NCBI GenBank assembly: GCA_025175895.1
Contig: CM045987.1
Coordinates: forward strand, 111,589,040-111,653,039
Source: Wurfbainia villosa
Lineage: Eukaryota; Streptophyta; Magnoliopsida; Zingiberales; Zingiberaceae
Length of the DNA: 64,000 nt
Direction: 5' to 3'
A program made the translations under genes and the position numbers. Below the pieces are notes generated by a model, which saw nothing but the letters and a program-made list of their open reading frames with translations, had not been told where the DNA came from and searched no databases. Below are positions 32,851 to 44,518 of this stretch, in pieces. Every line of letters starts with the position of its first letter. Within the stretch, counting starts at the first letter, position 1.

Positions 32851-33843
32851 TAAAGAACTCCATTCAAAGTTATGTAACAACAATTGTTACTAAAAGTCAA
32901 ATGGTACCCACTTCTATTTAAACAAGAAATAGAAATGATGTTCTTTATCAACGAAGGAACATAAAAGCAATTGTCCAGTTCTAAGACAAGTCCTGTAGGG
33001 AGTTTCAACAAATGCGTTCCAATGGCGACTGCAGCAACCTTTGCTCCATTCCCAACACGTAAATTTGACTCTCCCTTGACGAGTCTTCTTCTATTCCTTA
33101 GCCCATGTATGTCATTACATATATGTGAGCCACACCTAGTATCCAATACCCAAGTGTTTGAGGAAATAGAATGACAATCAATAACGAAGATATCTGAAGA
33201 AGATGGGGCATCCGATGCCTTATTCTTCTTCACGGACTCAAGATAAATCTTGCACTTTCTTCGCAAATGGCTCTCCTTGCCATAATGATGGCAAGTTTCC
33301 TTTTGAGCTGGTTCTGCCTTTTTAGCCTTTTTCTTCTTCCCCTTCTGTTGTTCCTTTGACTCCCTCTTAGAACCTTTCTTCGAGGAATCAACTAACAACA
33401 CCGTCCCCTGCTCATGCTTCTCAGAAGGCTCCACAGTCTTCAGCATGTTGAGCAGTACCACAGATGAACCTTCTTGCATCTCAGAGGTGAAGAGGAGCTT
33501 GGAGACTTCGAACCTTTCGAATCTCACTTGCTTATCAAACAACTCATAAAGATGAAGGACTATGATATGAGCATCCATATGCTCATGCTGCTTTCGTAGC
33601 TTGGGTTCCATCGCGGCTAGCATGATGCAACTTGTCAGTTCAGAATCAGTCACATGTTTCTGATAGACCAACAATTGGTCCGGAGTTGCATCGTCACTAG
33701 GATGGGCGGGAAGAGGCGCTTCGAGGACATACACAAGCTTTTCACCTTGAGAACAATTCTCAAGTTTCTAAGTCAGTCCAAGAAGTTCGGCCCAGTCAAT
33801 TTATTCGAATCCAAAATGGAACGCAAATTCAAAGACATCATGA
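32851..33843 (-). pseudogene. copia Gag and protease (E)
   Basis: It starts MMSLNLRSILDSNKLTGPNF (33843), meets a TGA where NFLDWxRNLRIVLK is expected (W to stop), then a one-base shift into the long frame MYVLEAPLPAHPSDD at 33734. It contains the UBN2-type capsid region, a Lys-rich stretch, a decayed zinc knuckle CHHYGKESHLRRKC (second Cys is Tyr), and the protease VLDTRCGSHIC, where the catalytic DTG has become DTR. So capsid, RNA-binding and protease functions are all damaged. The frame ends at 32850, directly upstream of pol. Confidence 0.85.
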
Positions 33844-34012
33844 TCAATCTTAGAAATACAAACGAGCATATATGAGAAAATGATTTTTAAAATGCATCAA
33901 TATACATTTATAAATCCCATTCATTTTTCGAATTTCAAAAACCCCAAAATCACTTCGGGAGATCATAGGTCCATCTCCGAATGGGCTGATATCCATCATA
34001 GTTATGAACAAC

Positions 34013-34428
34013 CTTGGAGAGAGTCCAACAAGCCATTCATAACTACGATGGTAGGTATCAACTATACCGATTGCATATCACGTATATGCAACTATCACAA
34101 TGTGCTATCAACTAATTGAATGTTCACACATACATTAGGTTGTTAACACATTAACAAGTATGCATCATATGCATAGCACCCAACTTCACCTCCCTTTACA
34201 TCGACCTTGGAGAGAGTCCAACAAGCCGATGCTCCAGGTTAAAGCCAACCCATTAATCGAGAAATAGTTTTAATATGGTTAGAGCGCATTCAACCAATTA
34301 GCCCAGCTTGGAGAGAGTCCAACAACCAAAGCTAACGATTGACCTCTGACTCTTACCATATTAGTATTAAACTATTCAATGGTTTGAACATGTTCGGGTT
34401 CGAGCCGGGCTTGGAGAGAGTCCAACAA
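34013..34428 (-). repeat. Four dispersed copies of a 19-bp leader motif in E
   Basis: The identical plus-strand word CTTGGAGAGAGTCCAACAA occurs at 34013, 34206, 34307 and 34410 in the 5' leader between gag and the primer site. Spacings are 193, 101 and 103 bp. Confidence 0.85.
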
Positions 34429-34679
34429 CCCAAACAAGAAACGGAACTCTGGTTCTAACCATATTAATGGAAGGTGTAGGCTTTAATATTGTTTAAAAGT
34501 TTTTATGTCTCATCCTCTTTGCATTCAAATAACTATTATCTACATGGCATGACATACATGACATACATCTACATGTCACGACACGCATGGCATAATGATA
34601 TGCATCTAATGCAATTGCATGGCATACAATTATGTCATGTACAGAATTTCCTTATATGTCATAACTATTTATGAAAATA

Positions 34680-35060
34680 AAATATGTTTAAGATTTGATT
34701 CTCCAAATCAAATCATGATTAAATTAGGAAACAAATTTCCAAATCTAATCACATATTTTATTTATGGAATTATTTGATTAAGGAAAATCTATTTAGGAAA
34801 CCAATTTCCTAAATCATTAAAACTACTTATGGAAATAAAATATTTTAAGATTTGATTTCCCAAATCAAATCATGATTAAATTAGGAAATAAATTTCCAGA
34901 ATCTAATCAAATATTTTATTTATGGAAAATATCAATTTCCATAAATACTTCCAACTTTCCAAAAGTGGAAGATTTCCATAAATACTTCTAGACTTTCCAA
35001 AATTGAAAATTTTCCATAAATACTTCTAAATTTCCAAAATTAGAAAATTTCCAGAAATAA
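34680..35060 (-). repeat. AT-rich direct and inverted repeats in E leader
   Basis: A segment of about 90 bp (AAGATTTGATT...CAAATCATGATTAAATTAGG...ATTTTATTTATGGAA) at 34690 is repeated at 34850. It is followed by three units of TTTCCATAAATACTTC. No coding potential. Confidence 0.75.
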
Positions 35061-35111
35061 CATTATGACTATCGCAAAACCATTTTACGATTATGTCGAA
35101 ATACAACCTGG

Positions 35112-35123
35112 GCTCTGATACCA
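35112..35123 (-). other. Primer-binding site of E (tRNA-iMet)
   Basis: The minus strand reads TGGTATCAGAGC, adjacent to the LTR (2 bases between). Confidence 0.88.
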
Positions 35124-35125
35124 AT

Positions 35126-37331
35126 TCTGGGTTTCCGATCGCATGTAACGTGTATGTGTTCGTCCGTTTCGTAAACATGAACCACGCGGAAGCAATAAAA
35201 TAATAAATCTACATTTATTACAACACACACAACCTGCGCATGCATATTACAACAAGTGTAGACATAGCAGTAAATTTAAATTTGCAATAAAGGAAATTTA
35301 TCTCGTTATACCTTTTATGGCGTGTAGCGAGAGCGGCATCAGCGGAGCGATCCTCGCTAGAATCGTCTCTATCCGTATCACGCCGAGTTCCTCGGGATGA
35401 CCCGCTAAACCACGAGCTTGCCGTCTTCATGCGGGTTACTAGCCTGCGTGTTGAAGGCGGCGTGATCGAGAGATGATCACGATCCGAATCAAATTCGGAT
35501 CCTAATCTGAGTTCTCAAAACTTCGCTTCTCCGGAGAGGTATTCGTCAACCAATTGGCGAATCGCCATCCTCCTCCTCAGAGGATTACCGGAGATCAAAT
35601 CCCCGGTAAGTTAGCCGCTGTCGGAGCTCTAACCGTCGTCCAAACGACGCTCCGACGAGAGGAGAACAAGCTGTCCAGAAAACGGGACAGCTTTGGTGGA
35701 GGAGATAGGCGCCGGCCAACCAAGGGAAGATAAAGCTCACCTTGATGCCAAACCTAAAGAAGATCACGGAGCACTAACCGGCAGCAGCTCGCGGCTGGCG
35801 AGGGAAGAAGCAGCCTTCTGGATGCCGGTTGGAGGAGCTTTGGGCGGCGGCAATAGGTTGGCGCCGAGAGCTCCAAGGAGGAGGTGGGCAGCAACCTTAG
35901 GGCTAGGGGTTTATGGATTAGGGCTTAATTATCCATTAAGCCCTCTTTTATAGAGAACTAATTCTCTTAATGGTTATTGGATAATAACCATTAGGCCCGT
36001 TAACCCGCTCCATTAAGATAAGTTAAAATAAATCAAACCATGATGGTTTATTTTAAGTTAAAACGAACCGAACCAACTTTTGGTTCATTCGTTTAAAATA
36101 AACCAAACCCTTTGGTTTATTCTCCTCCATTGGATTAGAACCAAACCATTTTGGTCCATCCATTATGTCTTCATAAGACACGGCTCATCCACGCTTCCAT
36201 TGTGCCTGAAATGATTTCATGCTCGCTCCATGTTTGGTCCAACCAAACATAGTTTCTCTCGGTCTGAGAATCCCATTCTCAAGCTCGTTTTAAATCCTTC
36301 GGATTACGCTCGTTGTGCGTGTGACCAAATAGGTTCTCAGTTTATGTTAGCCGTCTATAATTAACCATTAATTATAGAACGATCATGAGTGACACCTAGT
36401 AGTACATCATGATCCCCAATTAACCGAAAAGATCAACGGTTGATCCAGAACTATTTCTGAAACCCTTGCTCGAAGGATTAGTGCCCCATTCCCTTCACTC
36501 ATCTTATACCCACTTGGTTCAGGACATGGTCTATAGTGTCAGTCCCCACTAGGCTGACTACGTCACACCTAGCCCAAGTATCATTTCCTCGTCCTACGGA
36601 TTCTAGTTACTCCACATGTATCGAAGAGTACCTTACTCTAAACATGTAATGCTTTGGCCACAGACTTTAGTAACAATCCGACGAGAGGCCATGGGTATAC
36701 ATCTCCTCGCAAGGAGTGGTGAATCCTTTATAGGCTATTCAAACACCTTCGATCACTTCGACTTATACCCAATCATCCCGGGTCCACATCTCCTTAGAGA
36801 TGTTTGCTTAAGATGTCAAAGCATAAGTCTCCATGATCAAGATGACTTGAATACCGCAAGTCTAAGGAACATCGCACTTAAGCCACAGTAAGAACTTCAT
36901 TGACATATCTATATATGCAGAGAACCATATGAAGTCTTACGGCTGGTCACTCCAATGAACTAGTTACCATAACTAGCATCCACGATTAACTCCGGACATC
37001 ACTATGTCTCGGCCCGGTGAGAATCGGTGCTTGGATACACCAAGGAGTATACCTCGTGATAGTCTTGACTTAATTGATGGTGTCCTAATCAATCTATTCA
37101 TCGACTAGGGATAATTCCGATACATCACAATTACACATGTAGAGATACTAGTTGTGATCCAATCACAAATTCTCTCATGCTGTGAATCGTATCGTGGACA
37201 TTCAGTAAATGAGTTTAAGATCCAATCAAATACATAAAACATGTATACTCAAATAGTGAATCTTCATTTATCATATAAATGGTTCATACATAAGGTGATT
37301 GCCTTAGGACATCTCTCATATATTACTAACA
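35126..37331 (-). repeat. 5' LTR of E
   Basis: About 2206 bp, matching 27921-30142. Minus-strand TATAAAAG at 35945-35952. The plus-strand first bases have drifted (TTCTGGG instead of TGTTGGG). Confidence 0.88.
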
Positions 37332-37336
37332 CCACA

Positions 37337-37572
37337 TGCCCTGGTCGTATCCCATTCTGCGTCTAGCTACAAAATGGCCTTCTTTTGCTCCGAAAGTGTG
37401 CCTTTTTCCCCCGAAATGCTATCCTGCATACAAAAGTACAAAGAGTAGACCTCTGAACCAGAAAATAGGAAATGCATGCAAAATAAAGTAACATACGCAT
37501 GAAACTAATATGAAATGTAATGAAATGTGAGCGAAAGCTACTCCTAAAACCCTATATATTTTGCTCACATCA
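37337..37572 (-). repeat. 3' LTR of D, part 2
   Basis: Continues 26787-27920 and ends GCTCACATCA at 37572. 1134 plus 236 gives 1370 bp, equal to the D 5' LTR. Confidence 0.87.
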
Positions 37573-37590
37573 CTTCCCCAAACTTAAATC
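37573..37590 (-). other. Polypurine tract of D
   Basis: The minus strand reads ATTTAAGTTTGGGGAAG, directly before the 3' LTR. Confidence 0.72.
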
Positions 37591-37990
37591 TTTGCTTGTC
37601 TTCAAGCAAACCTCAGTGCCATGAAATTTTAAAAGGATATTGTTCCATACTAGCATGTTAACTAAATTTATCAAGTGGTATTTGCAATAAAAATAAATAA
37701 ATATATTCTAGAAATTCACTAAATTAGCTCCTCGTGCTCGTGCCAAGCGAATCATTCTTAGGGGATACTCATTCCATGGTGAGTTAAGTCGTTATTCTAT
37801 AGCTTTCCTAAGGTCTCCGACTCTTAGGCACTTACCTGCCCAAAGCGAGGGTCGTTCCCTAGATCTAGCACAAAGTCTCAAAGGCGTGTTCGGTATTGAG
37901 AGAAATTGGTAGGTGTTTCCCCAGTAACCTAACTCGGTCTCAATGGGGCACCTAGCCATTTCCTCCCACGACGACTATTTTTTATCCCTC

Positions 37991-38021
<31 letters not shown>

Positions 38022-38419
38022 TTTCTTTTTTTCTCTTTTCTTTTCCTTTCTTTTTTTTTTATTTTTCAGCTCACTGGGATTTTGATTTTTCCGAATGGGC
38101 TTACACAATCCGATCATCTCCAGTAACTAAAATGCTAGTCTTAGGGTCACCTGTGGATTCCAAAGTACTAGACTACTGAGATGAATCATAACTAGGTATG
38201 TACTAGACTCTTTCTTTCAGAATGTTCGACATGTGTAGGTGTAAAAATAGAAGCTAACCAGTGTAAGTCTAGAATATTCATTCAAAGCCAATAAAATAAA
38301 ATTCCATGAGGTAAATGAAGTTTCAGAATGCCAACAATGATGCAAATATCAGGAAAGAAACTACTGCTAGAAACAAAATAAAATTTGGGGTCCCCCATGA
38401 CTTAAATGAAAGTATACCT
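37591..38419 (-). other. Non-coding 3' region of D with (TC)n run
   Basis: Homologous to A 7719-8660. A (TC)n microsatellite and pyrimidine tract lie at 37994-38070. No gene. Confidence 0.65.
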
Positions 38420-39957
38420 CTAGTATGGTGGACGAGGTGGAAAGTCTGGAAGCCTCGGCATCTCGGGATCCTGGGAGAACCTACTGCTGAGCTGCTGATG
38501 CCACATGTACATATGGTCGATCTGAGATCTGGTGGATGCAGCAGCTGCTCGGTGCTCCTTCTCCCTAGCCCACTGTGCATGCATGTGCTGCCGCATCTCC
38601 TGGTGATAGGCGGCCTCAACCTGGCGACGGGTAGCCTCCTCCTGGAAGTAGATGCGGGCCTCGTCGTAGAACTCCTCAGCCCACTGGAAGTGCTCCCGGA
38701 AGCCCTAGAACTCCGCTTGCGTATAGGCACTCTGCTCCTTCCATCGCTGCCTCTGTGTCTGCTGCTCGGCGTATATATTATCGAGGCACAATCGGAGAAA
38801 TCATAGGCCGATGTACCTGCATCCTACTCAAAAGTAGAAAACGGTGGTGGTGCAGGTGCAGACTCATGTCGACGTGGACTAGGTGGACCCCTATGCATGT
38901 GTGGACTGGAGGGAGAGTGATGTAAAGGGGGAAAGATGGGCACCAATGTGGGTGGTCCCTCGTGTGGCGGGGACTCCACTATCAGGTCCAAGCACAGTTG
39001 GCGCGTGTGGTGATGGTGGTACGATCAAGGTCGAGGAGTCTAAGGGTCGTCAGGTTTTTCCTTACAAAGCATAAGGAGTGTCCCTCTCTTACAATCATTT
39101 TCATCGCCATGCACACTCCTAGGTCGATCCTAGGGCTCCCCTCTATACTCTCTAATGTAGTGAAATCATACCCCATCCTATGGTAAATGTGGGTAAGTAG
39201 GCCTCCCACATTAATCTCTCCTCTTGCTGCTTTGCCCATCTTCACTAAGTGTCTGTTAAAGTGGGACCCTACATCGATGCTACTCCTTTCTTGTAGCATG
39301 TCCCAGAGGCAAAGAAGCTCGCTAGCTCTTACTACACCGTCACTCTCCCCACGACCAAATATAATACTGGCCATGATGCGGTGGAGGTATCGAAAAATAG
39401 GGTTTTGGAGGCGCGACGCTTTGACCCTAGAAGGGTCATAAGCATGCTCCCCCGTCAACTCGGTCCAAAATATCTGAGAGTTAAACCCAATAAGGATTCT
39501 TCTCTCTCCCCCACTCGGCAAGCCAAAGCATGAATTCCATTGGTGGAGGGTCCATTCATGTTCAATGTTAAATATCCTAAAAGTTATCCTACCCTCTTCG
39601 CTCTCTCAACCCGTTAAAATTTCCGCCTCTAAGGAACTAAAAAATTCTAGAACTATCCTAGGGTAGGTTGGGTGTCTTATTCCCATTATCTCTTCCTATC
39701 CCATTTTTGCAAATAGAGCTTGAATGTCACCCAACAACCTTAAAGACTCTAGCAAATCTTCATCAAGGTACCTAGTAGCAGTGAGTTTACGAGTAGAAAG
39801 CATATTATATCTATCTCTATGTTCATTATTGCCAAAAAGAAGGGTTGGTAGAGTGTTACCCTCCTCCGGAGCTCGAGGGGTGTTGGTTCTCCTTGCTCGT
39901 CGCTCCGAAGCACCGAATCCAGGCACCACATACTTGGTCCTCCTCATCCTTGCTTCT
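38420..39957 (-). pseudogene. ATHILA ORF-1-like protein (D)
   Basis: Starts MRRTKYVVPGFGASERRARR at 39947. A block SLRLLGDIQALFAK follows, then (after stops and a shift) FNSQIFWTELTGEHAYDPSR, KASRLQNPIFRYLHRIMA, IFGRGESDGVVRASELLCLW and NVGGLLTHIYHRMGYDF. These Trp/FGRG/LLT blocks are the signature of the ATHILA ORF-1 family. The C-terminal third is proline-rich, then a coiled coil of Q/E/R (QRQRWKEQSAY; WAEEFYDEARIYFQEEA), ending PPRPPY and the stop at 38420-38422. At least three stops interrupt it. The family travels with Athila-type gypsy elements; its role is unknown. The plus-strand 163-codon frame over the tail is an antisense shadow. Confidence 0.75.
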
Positions 39958-40084
39958 TTTGGCCTCTTTGAAGGTTAGAAAAGATTCTAGGTGGCGGGGA
40001 AGAAGAAACTACACGGCTAGGGTAAGAGAAATCGAAGCACACAACACAAATGGGGCAAAAATACACGGCTCGCCCTACTTAACC

Positions 40085-40215
40085 CCCTGCGCGATATGAC
40101 TGTGTGAAAACACACGGCCAGACCATGTGCGCCTCGGGTCAGTCGAGCACGACTGTGGGAAAACACACTGCTAGGCCGTGTGTCCCCTTTCTTCTCCCCT
40201 TTTTGCACCACGGTC
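40085..40215. repeat. CACACGGCC palindromic cluster in D internal region
   Basis: Several imperfect palindromes (ACACACGGCCAGACCATGTG; GGCCGTGTGT) just upstream of the ATHILA ORF-1-like start on the minus strand. The same word family fills the U3 of A (7360-7480) and D (51370-51480). Confidence 0.6.
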
Positions 40216-40336
40216 TGAATTTCCTCATACGCCTCGCTGTGTAAGCTAAAATGGATTTTATTTTTTACCTAGCAAAGTTCTTTTCTAGTCCTAATGCTAA
40301 ATGAAATGGAAATCAAAGGGAAATCTAAAAACTAAA

Positions 40337-40354
40337 CTTGGGTTGCCTCCCAAG
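40337..40354. promoter_or_regulatory. Conserved stem-loop (D)
   Basis: CTTGGGTTGCCTCCCAAG, identical to A 9285-9302; it lies between the acidic/gag frame and the ATHILA ORF-1-like frame. Confidence 0.6.
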
Positions 40355-40516
40355 AAACATTTTGTTTAAGGTCGTTTAGCTTGACCTTATTCCTACGTTT
40401 CATTTGAGGCGTTTGAATCTTGCTTGTGGGGGAGCAAGATATTTACTCACTTTATGCCTCCTCCCTTATGGTCCCTTATCACCATATCTCTTAAATCTTG
40501 CTCGTGGAGGGGCAAG

Positions 40517-40912
40517 CTATTTATTAGCTGCCTTCCTTGGTTGAAGATTGAACATGCTTAGCCTTAAGTAATCATTAGAAGTTTGATCATAATATTCTAT
40601 TTTGTCCAAATTCTGTAAATAACATAACGCACCACGGACATCCTCAACAAAAGATTGATTAGCAGATTCTATCATGTCGAATGAAATTTTATCATTACAA
40701 ATCACTAAATGGGCTTCGTTATTGGTAGCTAAAGTTTCGGTGAGGGTTAAGGTAGGCTCTTCTAGATTCTTGAGGTTAGGAGGTGTTTTGATTGAAGCAA
40801 TGCACTCCTCGATTAAAGTATCAACTAAATAATCATCAAGTTCTTCTTCAAGTGGTGATTGAATGGATTGCCCTTCTTTACTTCCAAAGTTATCTACGTC
40901 CTCCTCATCCAT
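40517..40912 (-). pseudogene. Acidic gag-linked frame of D
   Basis: 131 codons (MDEEDVDNFGSK... to NLQPRKAANK), rich in Asp/Glu, with no recognised domain. Upstream sequence to 41070 continues in other frames (RMDEEDV preceded by FNDWITPNRAETHFE), so this is probably the C-terminal part of the same Athila-like polyprotein as 41071-41590, after a frameshift. It ends 160 bp before the stem-loop. No protease motif is visible. Confidence 0.5.
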
Positions 40913-41070
40913 TCGCTCAAAGTGAGTCTCCGCCCTATTAGGTGTAATCCAGTCATTAAAGCCACCTTCTAGTCGTTTGGTTTCTTCTCTTGCTAGATCT
41001 TGTTCTATAATCTCCGCAAATTGTTGGCTATTCTCCTCTCATTCCCTAGTAAAATTATCTAGCAGGGCTT

Positions 41071-41590
41071 CTAAGTGGGGATTTGGTTCTGGATAAAATT
41101 TGCAGGTGACTCATAGCTCTCGTTATCATTTTGGAAAAAATATTGAGTTTCTGACTCCGAATGCTGCCGTCGGAATTCAGCGTTTGCCGCTTGTTGCGTT
41201 TGAATGAAATCTTCCATCATTTGCTCCAGTAGGGATTTAGGCGGACAATATTGAGGGTTTAAGTGGCCATGGTCATAACTATATAAATAGGAATCATCTT
41301 GTGGCCACGCATTATAATTGTAGGTGACATCTTCTTGTTCAAATTGTGAAGGTTCGAATATATCCGGACAATTATTAATAGTATGCCATGTTTCACTACA
41401 ATGCTCACAGTAAATGTTACCAAAACTTACAGCATTAAATTGGCCATAATCATGAGTAAAAGCATGCATCATTATATGCAGGAAATTATAAATAAGGAAA
41501 GAGCAACTCAATAAACAAAACAAGAAAAGTAAATCTATCCTAAGTCCGATCCAATTATCCACTTCTAGATTCGATATCGAATCGATCAAT
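41071..41590 (-). pseudogene. Gag zinc-knuckle fragment of D
   Basis: A frame with one CCHC knuckle, CEHCSETWHTINNC (C-X2-C-X4-H-X4-C intact), followed by a Tyr/Gln-rich stretch and SLLEQMMEDFIQTQQAANAEF, as in Athila Gag after the capsid. The capsid core itself is missing: the knuckle is only about 180 bp from the primer site. The first 60 or so residues of the open frame read through primer site and leader and are not protein. Confidence 0.65.
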
Positions 41591-41607
41591 CCCCGGCAAC
41601 GGCGCCA
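41591..41607 (-). other. Primer-binding site of D (tRNA-Asp type)
   Basis: The minus strand reads TGGCGCCGTTGCCGGGG, the standard Athila primer site, six bases from the LTR. Confidence 0.88.
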
Positions 41608-41613
41608 AAAACT

Positions 41614-42640
41614 TGATGCACGCGAACGCGACCTCAAATCTCGCGACAGAGACTGTCGAGGACTCGAAGCGCGCGCTCACGCTCAACGCCCACAAGTGCA
41701 CGGATGTTGTCAAGTAATAAAAGATTATCGATCCCACAGAGATTGAGATTCGAGTACCAATTTGTTCAGTGGGTGAAATTATTCAGAAGTAAAATCTAAA
41801 GGTTTTGATTGCGAGGGTTGTCAGTGGACTAAACTCTAGTACGGTGTCACACGGAGGAAGAAAGGAGCATGCCGAGATCTTTAAAAGGGATTCTAGGACT
41901 TCAGTTTCGCTTGTGTGTCATAAAATATGCTATCAACTGGGCATTGTCTAAACGTCTAACTATGGTTTTGTGGAAGGGACATCATACACTCTCCCGATGA
42001 GCCACCGCATCTATCGGAAGCTATCTCTGCCTTACAAGGATGGGATAGGCAGTAAGAGGATGCCAAATCAATCCCTGCGATGAACCGTTTCTAGTTCCAT
42101 CGCATCCTTCTACCCATGGTTACAGGAGATCAGGTTTACCCCTAGGTTCCTTGTATAAATCCCCTAAATCTTAGATACGAGGGCTGTCATCCCTCGTATC
42201 GCCTAAGCACAGTAGGTAGAAAACCAAATACACATAGATATTGGTATAAACAACTTCCAATTGCAAATTCAAACTCAAAAACAGAATTCAATTTGAAGCA
42301 ACATGTCATGCGTACACAAACTACTCCCTAATCCTAGAATCGAATGAACTACTCCATATATAGAAGAAGAGAATCACAAGGCATGTTCATGTTCGAATAT
42401 ATCAGAAATAAAATGCAAGAAGAAGAGGTTACAATGTTGATGTGGCCTTCTCTCTGGTGTTGAAGTGCAAAACTTGGATCTCCGGCGGCGTTCTTCCTCC
42501 TAGTTGTGAGTTCCCGAAGCTTTTTAGGGCTTCGGTGTGCCGTCCAAACTATCGTGCCTCCCCCTAGGGTTTGGGCGGAGCTCTCCTTATATAGACAACA
42601 CATCGGATGGCTGCAAAATTCAGAAAAAAACCCTAATCGC
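41614..42640 (-). repeat. 5' LTR of D, part 1 (part 2 at 51363-51705)
   Basis: 1027 bp, interrupted by copia F after AATCGC. Minus-strand CTATATAAGG at 42585-42594 is the TATA box. Confidence 0.88.
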
Positions 42641-44503
42641 TGTTGGGATATATACTGAAAAGTCTATCTTTTGTATGAACATCTTTATTTTGAAATAAGA
42701 ATCACATGATCATTGTTTGCATATTTATGGTTATGCATATTGTCTAATACATTATATTGTAGATAACATGGTGTGTAGTGTCACACGGTAGATCATATTA
42801 TCAGCTCCTTATAGAGTATAAGTAAAGGCTCACAACCGATATGACTTTGGATAAACCATTGGTATGGTTGTAGTGTGATTTGGTATTGGTTTGTCTTGAC
42901 CATAGAATCACACTAGTACACTTTGTGTGTATTGAGCAGAATCGACTTAGAGGTGATTCGATTCATTGCTGACTACATAATCGAATGGACCTCAGATATT
43001 ATATTGTACATGCTCTTAATCCCGATATAATAACGGGCATATATACTTAGTATTCATTTCTTTGATTTACCAATGGGCGAGATTTATAGAGTAAATCGAT
43101 AGGCTCGGTAAGTTGGAAAATGATATTACTTATATGGTGTGCCGTTGATTATAGGACGAAACCGTGTCCTATATATTAGGATGATGATGTCCCCTTGAGG
43201 AGCTCATAAGGTTCATCATGTAAACCCTGCAGGTGGAGTTGGGCCGACATGATGATAAGGTTGAGTGGTACTACTCATGGAGTTAGATGTTGATTAATTA
43301 ATTGTCAGTAAATTAATTAATCGACGGACATTCGAGATCTTAAACATGAAGAGATAAATGTACAAATAATATATGGAGCCCATATTAACTTATGGGGGTT
43401 GGTGAGGTAGATCAATGATAATCCTCTAGTGGAATGGATTATCATTAATGGATCAGACTTTATGTGGGCTTGATCCATTGGGTGGCTAAGATCCAACTCC
43501 TCCTCATGGTCCCTATTGTAGCCTATTAAAACCTCATGGAGCCTAGATCCGATGATGGAAAATAAAACTCTAGATCTGATGGTAGAGATTAAATCTCTAG
43601 ATCCGACGGTTGAGATTAAATCTCTAGATCTAACGGTTGAGAATAAATCCCTAGAACTGACGGTGGAGATTAAAATAAGGCTTAAGCCTAACTCTATAAA
43701 AGGAGGCTTAAGGTGGGCGGCAAGAGCAATTGGAGGCAAGGAGGGATTAGGGTTTGGGCGGCAAGGGGCTTGGAGGCTTGGGCGGCGATAAACTTGGAAA
43801 GTTTTTTTTTTCTTCTTCTTCCTTAGGTGGCCGGCACCCATCCTCTCCTCTCCTCTCCTTGGCCGGCGTCCAAAGCTTTTCTTTCTCTTCTCCTTGGCCG
43901 GTAGAAACAAGAGTTAGGGTGATTCCTTGGAGCTCTTGGCCGGCGCCCACCTTCCCCTCTCTTTGGGCCAGCGACAAGCTTCAAGTTGGGAGCTTGTTGG
44001 TTGGTCCTAGATAGAGGAGAGTTTTGATTATATACTTCCTCTTGTTCGGACCGAGCAAGTAAAGGAAGATCGTGATCTAGGAGGCTTCAACTTTTGGAAG
44101 ACCGTCGCCCACACGACATCCAAAAGGAGGAAGGACATACAATAGAAGATCGAGAGGTATAAATTTTGCTTGTTTATATTCTTTTGTATTATGTCTATAA
44201 TTGTTTTACAATTATATGCATGTTGTATGTTTTGTTTTGTGGCTAAATTAACTTGGACCCCGAATACAAACACAAAAGTCGGCGATCCGTACATTGTCTA
44301 TTCCGCGACTATTCATAGAATAGAGGTGGGTGGCTTGAACAACAAGTTTGTTCAAGTGACCATTCTAATCGAATAGCATGATGATGAAACGGTAGCTTGG
44401 GTAATCCCTCCTATCAAGGATAAATTTTTTATCTGAGGACGTAGAAGGGATCGCCATGAACAAGCGACCGAGTTGAAGTGGGAAGCGAAGTTTCCTACCT
44501 TCA
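42641..44503 (+). repeat. 5' LTR of F
   Basis: TGTTGGGATATATAC...CTACCTTCA, 1863 bp. TATAAAAGG at 43695-43703 lies just after the minisatellite. The minus-strand frame 43910-43317 is an antisense reading of the LTR. Confidence 0.9.
43568..43675 (+). repeat. 27-bp minisatellite, four units, F 5' LTR
   Basis: Unit CTCTAGATCNGANGGTNGAGATTAAAT. It begins 128 bp upstream of the TATA box and ends 20 bp before it. Confidence 0.88.
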
Positions 44504-44505
44504 AG

Positions 44506-44518
44506 TGGTATCAGAGCC
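44506..44518 (+). other. Primer-binding site of F (tRNA-iMet)
   Basis: TGGTATCAGAGCC, two bases after the LTR. Confidence 0.9.

Larger units (their letters stand above)
27921..37331 (-). mobile_element. Full-length copia element E
   Basis: 9.4 kb, flanked by CCACA (27916-27920 and 37332-37336). It has LTRs of 2222 and about 2206 bp, a tRNA-Met primer site, gag, protease, integrase, reverse transcriptase and RNase H in that order (copia order) on the minus strand, and a purine-rich tract before the 3' LTR. Both LTRs are very similar by eye, so the insertion is relatively recent, yet gag and pol carry stops, frameshifts and an RNase H deletion. It sits in D's 3' LTR. Confidence 0.9.

Noticed and set aside
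37994..38020. (TC)n run as a possible CRISPR or regulatory array
   Set aside because: A plain microsatellite in D's non-coding 3' region; no spacer-repeat order.
43317..43910. Minus-strand frame of 197 codons (and 50146-50595) with SRDLISTV repeats
   Set aside because: Antisense reading of the F LTR minisatellite.
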